Below are positions 29,801 to 44,800 of a stretch of DNA of 64,000 nucleotides, in pieces (the first letter of the stretch is position 1; every line of letters begins with the position of its first letter). Position numbers and translations under genes: made by a program. Source of the DNA: Colius striatus (Eukaryota > Chordata > Aves > Coliiformes > Coliidae); assembly GCF_028858725.1 (NCBI RefSeq), contig NC_084776.1:6014001-6078000 (forward strand). The letters run 5' to 3'. Below the pieces are notes generated by a model. The model worked only from the letters and a program-made list of their open reading frames with translations, was not told where the DNA came from and did no database searches.

Positions 29801-32800
29801 ATTTGTGGTGTACTTTTTCATGCTGTTTATTAGAGGTTTTTAAGAACAGGTTAGACAAATGTCTGTTTGAAATGACATAGTTGATACTGCCTGGAGAAAA
29901 TGGGAAGGATTAAATGGGTATCACAGGCTTGGATTTCTGCAGTAGGCACGTGCGGAAGGAGATGCATATCCTGTGCTTATGCCTTGTTATGTATCCAAAT
30001 CCTAATTTTGATTAGGATATCAACACTGAGCATCAGAGCCTTGAGACAAGATGACCTTCTAAGGAACATTCTAGCTGTATCTTCTGTAATCTGTGATGTT
30101 CAGTCTGTTTTAAAGACATGTTGGTATCCTTCAGCTTGTTCTTAAAAGCAAAAAAGCACCCAAAAAGTCTCACTTCCTACTAGAGTTGTAAGTTATGACT
30201 TTGTGGCATAGACACAATGTCCATAAAATGGGGAAAGCTCAGTTTTTATCTGCCTTGGTATTTTGTGTAAGCAGTAGCTCAGGTTGAAATAAGACAATGT
30301 CTAGTATCCATATATTGAGTGGCTAACATGTTCCTTCTTATGCTGCTGCATTTATGTTAAACAATGCAGATGATGTGCAATATTTTAGTGTATTGTCAGT
30401 GTAAATTAAAAAGTCTTTTAATATCGGTGCTCAGCCTGTCTTTGGCTGCTGTGGGAGTTTGTCTGACTAGTCCTTCCATCATAGTCATACAGGCTTACTC
30501 AGGATGAGATGATCAATGTCTGCCTGTGTTACTACTATCACCGGAAGGAGAGCTGAAACCAAATAGAAACATTCAAAGTCTAAAGTACTTGGTCCATAAT
30601 TTGATCAGATATAGTTCTCAGCAGTGGAAAAAAACCTGCCCAGCTCTTTATTCTAACAAAAACTTTGTAGAGATGCATTTTAAATTCTAACATGAACAAA
30701 ATGAAGGTAAATTAGTGGGAAATAACTAAACCATTTAACTTAAATACAAAGCCACTCTTAGTAGTTGCAGTTGAAGAACTTGAGAGGAAGTACAGAATGA
30801 CATCTGTCTTTATTTAGTTCATGAGTAATGACATTGATGGATTTGAACGGCTGTTTGTTCAAAAGTATAATTGTCAGTGGCCTTTTGGAAGTTATGAGAC
30901 ACATCTGACTGAGAAATCTTCAGAGAAGCAGCTAAACAAAGATGTTTCAGTTTTATAATTCCTCTTTCATGTTTCCCAATGTGTAATTTAACAAACCATG
31001 TTGGTCTTTAGCCCCAATGCCAAATCTGTGTCAAACTTTGAAGCCCATTTTAAAAAGGGAGTCTGCTAAGAATAAGCCAGACATGACTTGAATCTTTAAT
31101 ATAAAGTGGCAACACTCTTACATAATTTACTACAGAGGAGACCTCAACAAGTTTTGAGTTTTTCAGTATAACACTGGCAAATTAACTTTTCCAAACTTTG
31201 TGTTGAGGCAGTAGAAAGACTTCTGCCCATTTATCTTTAAGTGAGGGGACTCATTTTAAATCTCAGAACCCAAAGCAGTGCTACCTGGGCTGAAGTCAGC
31301 TGTTTCTCAATTGTTTCATGATTTAGCTTCAGGCTCAGTCATATGAACACCATGCCTAGTCCTGTGATGGCCTTGGAGAGCTTATCTGAAAGGAACTCTT
31401 GTTTCAGTTCATAGATTTTGATGCATTTCTACATCTGAAGTAATTTTTAAGCAAAACTCCTGATGACCCTGCTAAACTGAAGCTCTTTCATATGGTTACA
31501 AGTTTCTGCTTTTGTAAAATATACAAAACATATTGACTGAAACTTAGTAGTAGCTTATTAAAAGCTGTGAGCATTTGAGCCATTTTTCATAGCAATAAGT
31601 AGGGAAAAATTATATTCAAATCACCTACAACATTACTATTTTTATTTCTACCTCCTCTGTCTCTCTACTTCCATGTGGTACCCAGCTGCAACTTGCTTTC
31701 TGACGCTGTAGCTGTCCTGGATGTTTGAGGGACTTTTTCTGCAGAGGCTTCTGGTATGCTTTTTTTTTTTCCCCTGTGTCATGAGCCTTCTGTGTAACTT
31801 GTGTTTGTGGCTTTGCCACAGAATAGAGAGTATACCACATGACCCAAGACACATTTGGCTCTTGGAAATATTCTTTGTGGTACCAGTACAAACTGAATTT
31901 CTTTAAGCTTTTGGTTAAGCAAAGAAAAAAAAAGATACTTTAAAAACTGCTCTAATGATCACAGAATCACAGAATCTTAAGGTTTGGAAGGGACCTTGAA
32001 AGATTATTTAGTCCAACCGCCCTGCCAGAGCAGGACCACCTAGAGGAGGTCACACAGGAACTCATCCAGGTGGGTTTTGAATGTCTCTAGGGTACCTTAA
32101 TGTTATACGTTGTACACACTGATACATACATCAGCAAACCTCAAAGTGTTGAGAACCAAAGTTGGTAAACCAAGGAGGCAGAGGATGATGATCGGCACAG
32201 CTGCAGAGTGCCTGCAGTTGACAGATTGTAGGAAGTGGTTATTAAGAATTTGATGAAGACTCTGAGTGTGTTGTAACCTATCAAATGATAACAAAATTAG
32301 GGTGAGAAAGAAAACAGACATGTGATTTTGGTTGACACTATTGCTTGGCATATCCCTACTGCAGTGTCTGCACCTTTGTGGCTTACAGGTGAAGATATGC
32401 TTCACTGGTGTTCAGGCTCTCTCTCTTCACATGCAGTCTTGACAGGCAAGTGTGTGAATTTATCTAAATCCCAAATAGGCTTTTCTGAAGTAGTTGACAT
32501 TTACTTGATAGTGATTACATGGGGCAACCTAGGTGAGATGCTTGACTGATAGACACTGGTCTAAAAGAGTGACTTTCCTGTTTAAATGTGGACTGTAGAT
32601 CTGTTGTTTTGGAAACCTGCTTGCACCCTTCTGTGCTGGGAAGGGCTTCTGTGTTGTTTCCTACAATGCTGTTTTAAATGAAAGTCTTGTAACAAACCAA
32701 TATAGGACTGGCTGTAAATCTTTTAATTCTCTTTGCAGAAAGAACTCATATTTTTTTAAAAAAAATGTAATTAATTGAGTGTAACTCACTTTTTTTTGTT

Positions 32801-35800
32801 GTTTAGAAATTCATCGAGTTTGAAGATTCTCAAGAACAAGAGAAAAAGGATTTGCAGACCAGAGTGGAAGCATTAGAATCACAAACTCGACAGCTTGAAC
32901 TAAAAGCAAAAAACTATGCTGATCAAAGTAAGTGAAATACATTGCACTCCTTTTGAGTGATATCAGTGCATTTTAGATTTTGTTCTGTAAAATGATAATG
33001 CATATGCCAGCTATCTGTGCTGTTTCTGATGTTTTGACAGATAATTAGATTTAAGTCTTGTGCAAGTTTGTTTTCCTTAGAATTAAGGCAAACAAATTAG
33101 TTACAAGCTTGTGACTTGTAATCTTATTCTTCTGTTATCCTGCTTGTTTTATTCTCCTTTTACACCATGCTGTTTTCATATTTAGCAACCTTCTCAGGAG
33201 ATATTTAAAACTTATTCCCTTGTTAGTAATCATAGAATTCAGAATCATAAAATAAGTTAATTTTCTTCCCATTGAACCGTTGTCTTTGTTAAAAAGAAAT
33301 CCGATCTTCGGGTTTAGAAGCATTACTGGGATGAGAATATCATTGATGCAGATTCTCATTAGCTTTTGTGTAAATTTTACTGAATTATTTATTTATGTGA
33401 GGCACTGTTAACAGAAAAGAGTTAAGGAAGAACACTTTCATTTCTCAAGGTGTTATGCAATTTACAAAAACTTGTGTCAGTTTTGCAGGAAGATGCCAAT
33501 GGTCAGTTTTCCTGAAATACTGGAAGTTACACTGTGAATATATTGTAGCTTAGATGTTCTGCTGGACTGCTTCTTACCCAGGGACATTGTCATTACATGG
33601 AACTTGATCAACAGATTTTCTAGTTAAGGGTAGAGTTAAAAAAATACTCAAACCCATGGGAATCTTCTCATTTCATCTCTTCCACCCTACAGTCTTAAAA
33701 TGAAGATAAGACCTAATTATATATTTTTTCACTGTGTGTTTGTTAAACATACACTGAAGGTTATGATTTTTGTTTTCATTTTCATTTTTTAGCCCAATGT
33801 GGAAATAATGATGAAGATGGATTAATTTGAAAGCTTTGTCAAGCTTCGAAGCTGACTTCCATTGGCCTAAGACTAGCATGTGTATCAGTTAATATACAGC
33901 TTTTGTTGTTGGGCCGTGCAGAAATGTGAAGTGAGGCTGTATCAAGCCTGATAAGGTTGAAATATCAGTTTCTAAAAGCAAAGTGCAAGTTATCAAAATA
34001 GCCCCTTTTCGTGGTTCTTCCTTTATTTCTACTCAGCTGCCTTTCCAGCCTCTTAACACGCGAGTTACAGCTCTCTTTATCAACTTAAGATAGAATAATC
34101 TTCCTGTAAAGTTTAGTATTAGTGAGCTGATGTTCAGATTAACATAGATAGCTTGCAGAGCTGAATCTTTCTGAAATGTGAATGCTTTGGAAAGCTGCTG
34201 GCATATCTTAGGGACATGCACTTCTTCAGGTTCATTGCTGTTAAAATATTTTCAGATTCTGTACAGTGATGGAGAAATACTTCAAACAGTCTTTTCTAGT
34301 GAAAACAAGGATGATTGGTTTCCAGGAGTGTATCTTTAGAGATCAAGTCAAACTCAAATGGATAATTGTAAGGGATATTGGAGAGACTTGCATCAGAAAT
34401 GCCATGATTCTCGTGAATGGTTTTGTGTGTTTAAAAACAACAGAAGAGGGGAAAAGAGAAAACGTTGAAACAAGGGTTGAGTGACCTGTTTTGGGAACAA
34501 AGGACACTGCTTGTGCTCTAAGCCCACAGCTCAAACAACTTGTTAATGGGAGTCAAACGATTTGTTAATGGGAGTCGCTGTACTCTGACAACAGAATTAC
34601 AGCATCAAGGTTGCATCATGTCTATACACCATTACTTTTGCTGTTAATACAAGAAAAAGTTCAAAGCATATGCAGAGTTTCTATTACAGAAGTTGCACTT
34701 ACTATATACCAATGTATGCAACACCGTTTTATATTGTTCTTTTTCCTTGCCTTGAATATTAAACCTTCAAGTAGAAGTGTGGTTTTAAACATCTAATTAT
34801 GTTATGTGTGTGTATAAATAATAATAATGAAAGTATTTGCCTGAGAAACTCCGTTGTTCCAGTAGAACCACTGAGTGTTGGCTAGAACTACTCTTTTTTA
34901 AGTAAGAAATACTGTTCTTGAAAACAGTTATTGCAGCAACATGAAGTTGTGTTGTTACAGTATTGACTTTTCAACAGTCCTAAAATATTTTCATCGGAGA
35001 GAAACCTTTTGTGATGGCAAACAAGCAGCTTTGGAGAAACAATAGTGCTGTGTTGAGTGTTGTTTATGATTTGGGTTGATAACTTGTCTGGGACAACATG
35101 AAAGATGAAGATTTGACATGCTGCTGATGCAGAGCAAGATCAAAGGGGGCATAAGCACAGTTGTTGAACACTTAATGAATATTATGCAAGTGAACTGTTT
35201 TTTTGTGCTCCAGATTTCTAGGATATGAAAACCATATTAGTGTACATGTTCTCCAAGTAGTCTAACTGTACTGCATTACCTTGTTTTCTGTTCTATAGGA
35301 AAGGCAATTTGTATGTCCTATGGTACCAAAGATAACAGTGTGTCACTGGAATTTACTGGATGCAGCTGCAAATCTTCTAACCACATTTCTTTTTCTCTTC
35401 TACTTCCTCTACTACTTCCTGAGCATTTAAATTACTCTGTGGTATTGCCAACTGTTACCACATCAACACTTGCAGATAAAAGCTGGCTTCACCTTTTTGT
35501 GTCTGAGCACATAGTGTGAGATCACAGAATCAGTTTATGACATGATTAATAGTGTAGAAAACAGATAAGGCATGTGGTCCCATGTAGTGCTTTAAGACTT
35601 TTTGCTTCTAGTAGACAGCTTTCTGTGCTGTATGCATTTTTCCTCAATTAAGCAAAGCCTTTGAGAACGAGTTTCATCTGTTAAAAAGTTTTTACTTGTT
35701 CTCTTTACATCATATTTACACCAAAGACTTTGTGTAGACTAGTTGTCCCTGGGAGAAGGCACCTCTTAAGTTGCATGGTAGGATTCAGCATGATTTTATG

Positions 35801-38800
35801 TGCTTAAACATGCATGCCAGTTAAAATTGCTCAAGAAGCCATAGTTTTGTTGTGACTTGAAATATAAGTGCTTGTTTTTGCAGTCATGGTGAACATCACA
35901 CTAAAGAAAAAGAAATACTTCTTTACATTTAAAGTTATCATGTGAGATTACAGTCATGGCCACATATTCAACCACCTAGGTTGGAATAAATCTGCTCTTT
36001 GAAATTTAAATGAAAAAAGAAGCTTAATTGGTGTCAACCAGCTATGGAGTTCCTGTGATTCACTGACATTTTCTCACTGTGTTAGAAATTTAAACAGTTG
36101 CTGCCAGCTGCCTTCTGGTAAACTACCATACTCTGCTCTTTCATAGGAGGAAATGAGAAGAGGCAGAGATGACAGTGTGACCTGGTGGCACTGTTGGGAG
36201 GGTTTAGAGCCACAGTAGAAGGTGAAATCCTGAATGGTGGGGGAAATGCCCATTGAATTTTCACTCTTAAATGATGTATAGCCTTTGGTCCTGGTATTTG
36301 GTGGGTTGTGGTGGTTGCTTAAGTCAAGCTGATGGCCAAAAAATGATGCAACATGTTGCATCCTGTGGTATTTTGGTAAAATTTACAACTGCTTAAAGGA
36401 CATCAGAGGTGTAAGTGTTTGTGACTTCTATTATTTGAGTGCAGGAATGTGCTACAGTGTTGTGGCCCTTTGGTCTGTGATGTCCTTGTCCCATTTTGTG
36501 CTGCTGCTCTTCTCTTTAGCTTCCCGTGGTTTACTTCTGCTCTTGCGTCATTGCATGCTGGCTGTCAGCATTACCTGTGCAGGGAACAGAGGAAAGGCAG
36601 TGCTGTAAGGGACCTGTGGCTTGTGGAAATTAAAGCAAGAAATATCACCAAGTTCTTGGAGATTGGTCTAGGGTTGACGTTGGTAAAGGCAGAGTTTTTA
36701 GAAGTTATTGTTGTCAGTCTTTAGCAAACTTCACTGAATGAGAGCAAATGTCCTTATTTTGGTTCCTACTTTCATGGATTTTTTGTTTTCTCAACAGTAG
36801 AGGACACCTCTGAATATTGTGGAGATGCACCAAGCATAGAAGTGGCATGTTTTTTAAAAATAACACTTAAATTTTAATTCTTCTTCCCTTCCCCTTAAAT
36901 GATGTGTATGAAGCAGATCACCAGTCTTTGATATAATCTTAAAGAACATAGGTGACTTTCACATCATTTCAAGTCTTTGCTGTGGTAAGACCCCTAGCTC
37001 TGCTTATAATTAGTGTGCAGCATTAGAGTGTTTCAAACATCAACCTAGAAACTGAGAGCTGTTAAAAACTTGTAATGGCAATACACAGATCACTTGTCCA
37101 GCAGCACTTCACAGGGACACATGATACTGCTTTGGGTACTGCTCGGTCTCCAGTTACCAGAAGGGATAAGTACCTTCCAGTGCTCACATGGTGTACCTCT
37201 GAATTCTCTGGGGACTCCAGAGGTTTAATTTGTGTCCCTTCTTTGCCTCCTTTTTGGGAATGTTGGTTCTTTTTATGTATTATAGGTTGTAAGTAATTTT
37301 TTTTTTTTTGAGTAGGTGATTGCAATGTATTTTGACTTGCTACAATAATGGAACAGGTTTGGAGTATGCTTTGTGGAGGAATCCCTTTCAGAGCAAATTA
37401 TTTACGACAGAATCTGAAACTCGATGTCTACATGGTTGCAGTGCTGTCTGGTGGAGGTGGTATGCTGGGGGAGTTGAAAGATTTGATTCCTTTTGTGCTG
37501 AAGTACAACGGAGGTAACATACTGCGTTTGACAGGACAACCAAGGCACAGATGCCTTCCCATACTCCAGTTTGTCACACATTAGCTTTGTAATTTACAAG
37601 GAAGTTAAATATTTTTATCCCAATATAATCTACGTTACCTCCAAACAACAAAACAAGAAATAACTCTGGGCCTTCAGAGCTGCAAATGTTGTGACGCAAC
37701 TGCTGAGATGATTGTATTTCTGATGTCAGGTGACACTGTGTAGCAATTGCTGTTACTTGCTCTAGGTTTTATTTGGGATATGAGGCAAATGTTTTGAAAG
37801 CTGACCTTAAAATATGTAGATTTTATTTCCTTGGAAGCTAAACAGAACTATTGCTTTCATTGGCTTCAAGAGAAAATGCAAGACCAGGTTCTACTGTGAA
37901 TCTTCTGCAAGTGTTATTTGGTATTTTCATCTGAGCTTTCCAACTACTACCATTACAGTAATGTAAGCCCAGGTAGACAACTTCTTGATGTATAATCTAA
38001 AGACATCCAATACACTGAGATAAACCTGCACAGAGCTGTTGCAGCAGTTAAATGCAGACCTGTCTAGTTAACAGGGAGACTCTAATGTGAACTTTCAGCT
38101 GTGAAGCTTAGGGTTGAGTTGAGATTTGACTTGTGTATGTGTGTACATGATGGTGTGAATGACCAAACTGGTATGAAATACCTAGAAATAGCATTACTGA
38201 CAGATGTATGGCTCAACTGTAGTGTTGTTCTAAGGAACACAAAAAAGCTTTTCAACGGACCCTTGAAAGCTGAAAACCGATTTGTTTTTCACTGTGAGTC
38301 TGGATTGTTCTTACATATTGTTCAAAGACTGTTTGAAATCAGGTTAGTTCTGCTGTTCTCAAAGGAGGAGCAATACAGCTTGACTTCTCATGTTTCTCGA
38401 TGAAGGAATTGGGAGCTTACTGCTTGCCATTTTTTTGTCTTTCTCATCTATGGGGGTTTGTTTACAAGGCAGATTTTCCTTCTGCCCTTCCCTACACCAT
38501 GTCTCAAGTCTCATTTACTAAACTTGAAGAATTTTTCCATAAGGACAAGTGTGAGCATCCAATTGTACCAGAAAGAAAGGCTTTGTTTTGGACTAAGGCA
38601 TTACTCGGTTGCTTTTCTGGCTGCCTTATGTTGCGAAGTTACCAGAGTGCCTGCCATTGCTGTGCTGTGTTTTGGGAATCAGTATTCCACTAGATGGAGC
38701 AGAGGGTACAGTTTCTCAGGAGATTGCACCTAGTCATGCTGCAAGACTGGAGGCTAAAATAAAATGGAGTACAAAATTAGAGCAGTGATTGGCCTGCTTT

Positions 38801-41800
38801 AAACTTGTCTATTAATATACCTGAACAAAAGTGGTGAGAGGAGGGTGAGATCTGCTGGCATGTAATTAACTGCTCGTGTACTTTTTTTGAGAGTATTGTG
38901 CTAGTGGTTTAAGTGCTGGAGCTTGATTATTATAATAGTTTTATTACTGTAAATGTTGCAATAATGAGCAAAATGGCTTTAAATGTCTTTTAGACTCTTA
39001 AACTCTTGAGTTGTCATGAGTTATCTGGCTTTAAAAAGAGATCTAGTCTGCTGTAGCTTCATGTTGGATTTTCTCCGAAACTTCTTTCAATAGCCAAATG
39101 TATAAATAAAGCATCCCACAGTTTTCAAACAGTCAGTCAATCCAAACTTTTCTCAGTGAAACACTGTTTTGGCCAGAGACTAGGTGAGAAGTTGTTACTA
39201 GGTCTGAATGTTTTGGGGTTTTTTTTAAGATGATTTTGAGTGGAAGTTTGTTTATTTGTATTTCTACCATTATGAGGGAATATTTGGTATATGGTTGTCT
39301 TTGTATGAAATGCCCATAGCAGAATGTTTAAGGAGATTTTTAAGTTTTATGTCAGGTTTTTGGTGAAAAATTACAGTGACTTTGTGAGTCTGAGACATAG
39401 TGGATACTTGAACAGTCCAGAAGTATCAGAGATAAGACCATCAAGCTGTATGTGTAGATGTTTGCTATCAACAGAGCATTCTTGACAGCTAAATTATCTT
39501 TATTATTCCAAGTGCCCTGCTTTTTAAATTGAGAACTAGACCTATAGTTCACAGTGGTAAGAGCTACTTGAAGATGTTGATCTTGCCAAGGAGTCAAATT
39601 TATCACTCATTTTACAAATCAGTTTCTGTACTGCTTCTTTCCAGGTCTTAGCACTTTGAGGTTAAATACTTGTTTGATAGCTTTGGTCCCTGTTTCAATC
39701 CATGATTGATGTGTGTCCTCTTTAGCAACTACTTCATAGGTCATAAGGTCCTACTGGATCATGGCATTGCTTATACTTGATCCATGTCTTAGCTTTGATA
39801 TGGGACCTGCTTCTAAGAATGGAGCTAGATGAAAGCTGTCCAAGGAGAGACTTAAGATAATCTTGGTGCTAGGAAGGACTCCTTGATGAGCTGGTTCTCT
39901 GTCCTGCCTGGTGTAGCAGGAACTTGTCATTCCTCTTGACGGCATTGTGCTGGTTGGATTTGGCGTTCTAGCAGGTCTGTTTCTCTTTCTCCCCCTCAGG
40001 CTTATCAGCAGTTTGAGGCAGAGGACAACATACAGATGGAGGGTGTTCCAAACTTGGTAAAAGCCATCAGACTTGGGAGGTAAGCTCTGATTTTTGAACA
40101 GGCAGGGTAGGCAGCTTTGCTGCCTAATTCTTCATAATGCTGTCAGGATCGAGGCTTCTCTCTAGTTTGGTGTAATGTTTAACCTCCTATTTTTAGGCTT
40201 GATTGGTTTGATTTGAGAGAAGTTTGATTAGAATTGGTACTTCAGGTCATTGAATGAGTTAGAATATTTGACAGTGCTGGCAAAGGTTGCAGGTGGACAT
40301 GGGGCCTGAGTTGGTGGTGGTGTTCCAGGGGGATCCTTTCTCATCAGTCTAAAAATAATATTGTGTTTTATGCTCCTTCCTGTGATGTTGAGAGACCTTT
40401 AAAATTTGTTCATGTGGACTTGGAACTATGAGCAGTGAAACCTTTTAGATGTGTGTTATAATTTGCATATGTAACATCTTGCACAAAGGGATCTTGCAAC
40501 ATAATATCTTCTATGCTTTAACAAGGATATAATGGTTTTATGAAGTTGTCTTACAACAGGGACAATGGATATCTTGCTTTTAGGATATAAATCATCTAAC
40601 TGATTTTTATCATCTAACCATTAAGAATTTGACATCTTAGAGGCAAAACGTCTCAGACTGCAAATATCAGAGGAGCTTTTTGTATTGTTAATTAAGAGTC
40701 AAATTGATGAGAACTGTGTCTGGTTGTCACATTGTGGGCTCAGTGTCAGGCAATGCCAGTACCCTGCTCAGTTCTTCTTAGAGGATGTTATCAGATGTCC
40801 ACTCTTGTGTGCTGGTGAACTGGTGACTTAGTTTTAAATGTACTTCCACATGTCATCAGAAGGTGGGTTTTTTTCTGTCTCCTATTTCATTGGCATTAGT
40901 TTCCTGTTTAAGTCATGAATGGAATACACCTTTAAAAGTGACTTAAGATTCTCGAAAGCTTTTAGGCCAGAATGTGGTAGTCTTCATCAAAATCCTTCTG
41001 GCTGCTCGTCACTAGGTTCAAGTGACTTCTGTGTTCAAGTCCATGTGATCTCTGATCCTTGGGGAATATCTGATCTCTTCCATGACATTTAATTGGAAAG
41101 CACATTCTGTTGGTTATTTTGCCAAGATCTTGTATTCCATAGGAGCCATGTTTTGATTTCAATTGATTTCTAGTTTCATGTATCATTCTACTAGTATTGG
41201 AAAAGCTTTTTTTGAGAACTGTTAATGAGTTATCTGAGAGTAAATAACCTTGGTTTACATCAGCTTGTGACTGAAACTTCCAGCTGTAGATTGTAATATG
41301 TTACACAGCTGGAAGTGACTTACAGAAATGCAGAATATCAATTACATCATCTTTTAGGACCTTCATTTTTTTAACCTTTTTATGTAACAAAAACATATCA
41401 CATTTAATAGAGATACCCTCCTGGACAATGCAGTACCCATACTTAGGTATGTTTGTCTTCTATGAATTGATTTAAAGAGCTATTTAAAATTGGGCTGTAG
41501 AAGGAGAAAACGACATGCTTCATTATGGAACCTCAACTGTTGTGAAAGTTGTTATATCCATAGCAGTGCTGAAAATGCTTTAGTGGATTTCATAAAGGTA
41601 GGTTATGGACAGCTGTGAAGAAAGAAGGGTTTAACACCTAGTGAGACATTTACTTTCATTAAATGTGCTATGTCAACTACTTCTCCCAGACTCCACCACA
41701 TAAAATTAGTCTCCAGGAGTCATTGTGGCTGCTGTGTCTAGACAAGAACGTACTGGAAAATGTTGGGATGCATTGCCATGGATTCTTTGCAGGTTCCTGG

Positions 41801-44800
41801 TGAGGTTGCACTGAGCTGTGACTTCACCATCCAGCGTGAAGCAGCGTATTTTGCAGGGAAGGGATGTGGGGCTGTTGCAGGGCTGCTGCGTCTCCCTGAC
41901 TGCTTGGACACTGTTTCTAGGAGAGGGAATGAGTTTTACAAAATACGAAGCCAATTAGTCATGCAGTTTGCACTTTGTGATTTCCAGGCCATTTGCTGGT
42001 CTGCACAGCAGAAAGGTTACCAGGGCCTTGGTCTGTGGGGAAGGGAGAGATGATGGGAACTGTAATACAGAGCCCAGAGAGGGTGCAGCACAGCCGTCGG
42101 TGGATGGGATATGGGCAGCTACAGCTGCAGAACTCTGCCCTGTAACTGCCAACTGTTACTGCCAGGCTGTCTCTGTTGATCAACTCTTGTAAAATGTAAT
42201 TACTTCTGACTAGAATACTGGTCAGTCAAATGTAGTGGATACAATCTGGTTTGTCATGTCCATCTTTGTACTATAAATTCAGACACTTGATTCTGTAGGC
42301 ACTTACCCCAAGCTTCTGTATAATCTCCCTTTTAAATGTGTGAGGAGGCTTAAAACATCTTTGGCCTAAATAAGAATAATAAACAAAATTTTTCATTAGA
42401 TGCAGTTTTTGTCCTGCATTGCCTCTCGGAAATACATATTTATGTATGTATTGTGCTGTAAAATATATTCTTACATGTTGTACTTTAGCCAATTGTACAT
42501 CACTGAATGCTTTTTGACCAAAAGAACTCTTGTTCAGTCTGGTACCAGTGCAGAAATGGAAGTGTTCAATCTTGAATTAGTATAAATAAAACTTGATGTA
42601 ATGTTTTTTGGTCAGATATTTATAGGTGTAATGTAAAAGGTTGTATCAAGGAGCTTAGTGTTCTTATAAAAGCAAGATTAGACTAGGAGCTAAGAATGTT
42701 TACACAGAATGGAGTGAGCAGACAATTCTGTGTTTTGCTTCCTACATTTTAATCTGGCAAAAACTTTTTTATTGAAAAGTACTTACAATAACATACTATG
42801 CCAAAATACAGATACATGGAACGAAGATAAATTGAGAATTAACGTTCACAAGACCAGGTTGGCAATGTCAGATTGTGCAAATAACTGGGAAAATGCTGGC
42901 ATTTATCTTCAGGTAACGTGTGTTTGGCAGTAAGTCCCTGGAGATGGGTAACTATAAATTTGCCCAGGGGTATTTAAACATGGCAAGTGGAGTAAGAGAA
43001 GCTCAATTACAGAACTGGAAACACATGTTTGTATCATATAAATATCAAGCTCAAAAACACTTAAAAAGTAGAATTCACGTCTGAGAAGCAAAAGTTTTCA
43101 GTTTCAGTCGAGAAAATAAGTTGTGTGAAGGAAGTCCTGAATTCTTCTAGTTTTTCTGCAGATTAATTGCACAGGGATGTCACAGATTGTTCCAACTCCT
43201 CTCCTCTTAAAATGAGCTTATTATGTAGAGTTCTAATAAATCTCCTAGAAGTATTTTTAATTCTTGGATTACCTTGCAACAACATTCAAATGTTTTCTTT
43301 ACCTGAATCTATTGCCATAATACTTAGTGGCATATGAATGAGTGCCAGCAGAAGTTTTAATTTCTGTACCATAACATATGACTTGAAGTTGTTTTTAAAA
43401 ATACTTTGTTTATATTGGTCCTAGTTAAACACCTCTGGAGAGGATGTGTGGTTATGTTCTCAGAAATGGATGTAAAGCCTTCACTGGAGCTCACAGCTCT
43501 GATCCGTGACCAAGTCTAGCTTTGTGACCGGGCTTCTGCCTCTTCCAACATTTTTCCATGTGCATGTGTGAAACAATCTGGATTGCTGTGAGCAGTCCTT
43601 GAACATAAAAATCTCCTCCCAGTTAGTGAGGGAAAACAGTGCTTGGGCTTTTATGAGGACTGCAAGGGGTAAGATTGTAATGCTGTTACTAATGAAGATC
43701 GATAGATGAGAGTTTAAAAGCACAAAACCCAACATACTGTTTATCATGCCCTTTGCTATTTACTAGTAAGAATGTTCTCACCTCTGGTCTGGTTGCCTAG
43801 TTCTAGACAAATCTGTCTCATTTATTAGGACTCTGAATTTAATTCTTAATTTTTTTTTTTTTCTTTCAGTTAGCAGACTTGAGGAGAGGGAGGCAGAACT
43901 CAAGAAAGAATACAATGCACTTCATTCGAGACATACAGAGGTAGGTTACCTTGGATACATCCTTAGCAATCTGAAGATGAATATCTTACACTGACAACAA
44001 CTGGAAGTAGCTTGGAACCACAACCAGCATGTAGCACTTGAATATTGCGTGACAAGATTTCTATGGCTCTTAAAAATATTCATATAATTGCTGAGATCTT
44101 AATGTATTTAAGATCATTCTTGTTAGTAAATCGTTGCTTTAGAATGCTGTTTCTGTTGAAAACTGGAAATTTAAGTGATAGAACATGTGACAAAGCGTAA
44201 TGCTTTAGAATTGAAAGTGCTTTGGAGTACTGTATGCTTGCATAGTTTTGCTTTGTTTTAGTTAGAAGCTATAGGTACTATCGGAATAGAAATGACAGTT
44301 TTGTACTGAATCCTGTTTTGCAGAGTTCAAGATAGCTAAATGTGTTGAGCACCATTAATTCAATGAAATGCTAATGACATGTTCTGAATATCTTTTCACG
44401 TAGGTTTTGCTCCAAAATGGACAACAACCTCTGCTGGTTTGATTCCAATTTATTTAAATGCTTTTACACCTTAAATTTACTTTCTTTGGTGTAGGGAAAG
44501 GTGTTTTCTTGGGCTTTATTATTGCTGAGGTGACTATGTCCTTTCTTCATAAAGAACTAAGTTGTATGCAACATGGTATACTCATACCTCTATGCTCCTA
44601 GAGTCAGGTCTCAAGTTTTCTGTGCTCCTTCCTTTCAGCATGTTTACTTCTTTCTTTGTTTTCCCAGTCTCAGCATATTTTTTTTTTTGTTAACATTTCT
44701 TCTCTCTCTTTGGCCATATCCAATAACACAAAATACGTAGGAAAATCAGAATGATGGAAGAAGAAATCATATTACATAGCTTCTAAATGCAAACACTTTT

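Larger units (their letters stand above)
26577..32806 (+). other. SPAG9: SPAG9 intron 1
   Basis: This intron of 6.2 kb begins in the CpG island (GC-rich to about 26830) and is then AT-rich. Two CR1 remnants are seen at 29830-29905 (plus) and 31958-32092 (minus). No other gene is recognised. Confidence 0.8.
32928..43869 (+). other. SPAG9: SPAG9 intron 2
   Basis: This intron of 10.9 kb is AT-rich with no independent gene recognised. It holds a 22-bp tandem duplication at 34531-34575 and an 80-nt candidate cryptic exon at 40000-40079. The open frames at 34266-34484, 37348-37584 and 41760-42053 show no family resemblance. Confidence 0.8.

Noticed and set aside
37348-37584. 78-codon frame starting [11 protein letters not shown] in SPAG9 intron 2
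   Set aside because: It has no splice sites at its ends and no family resemblance. The length is near chance for this composition.
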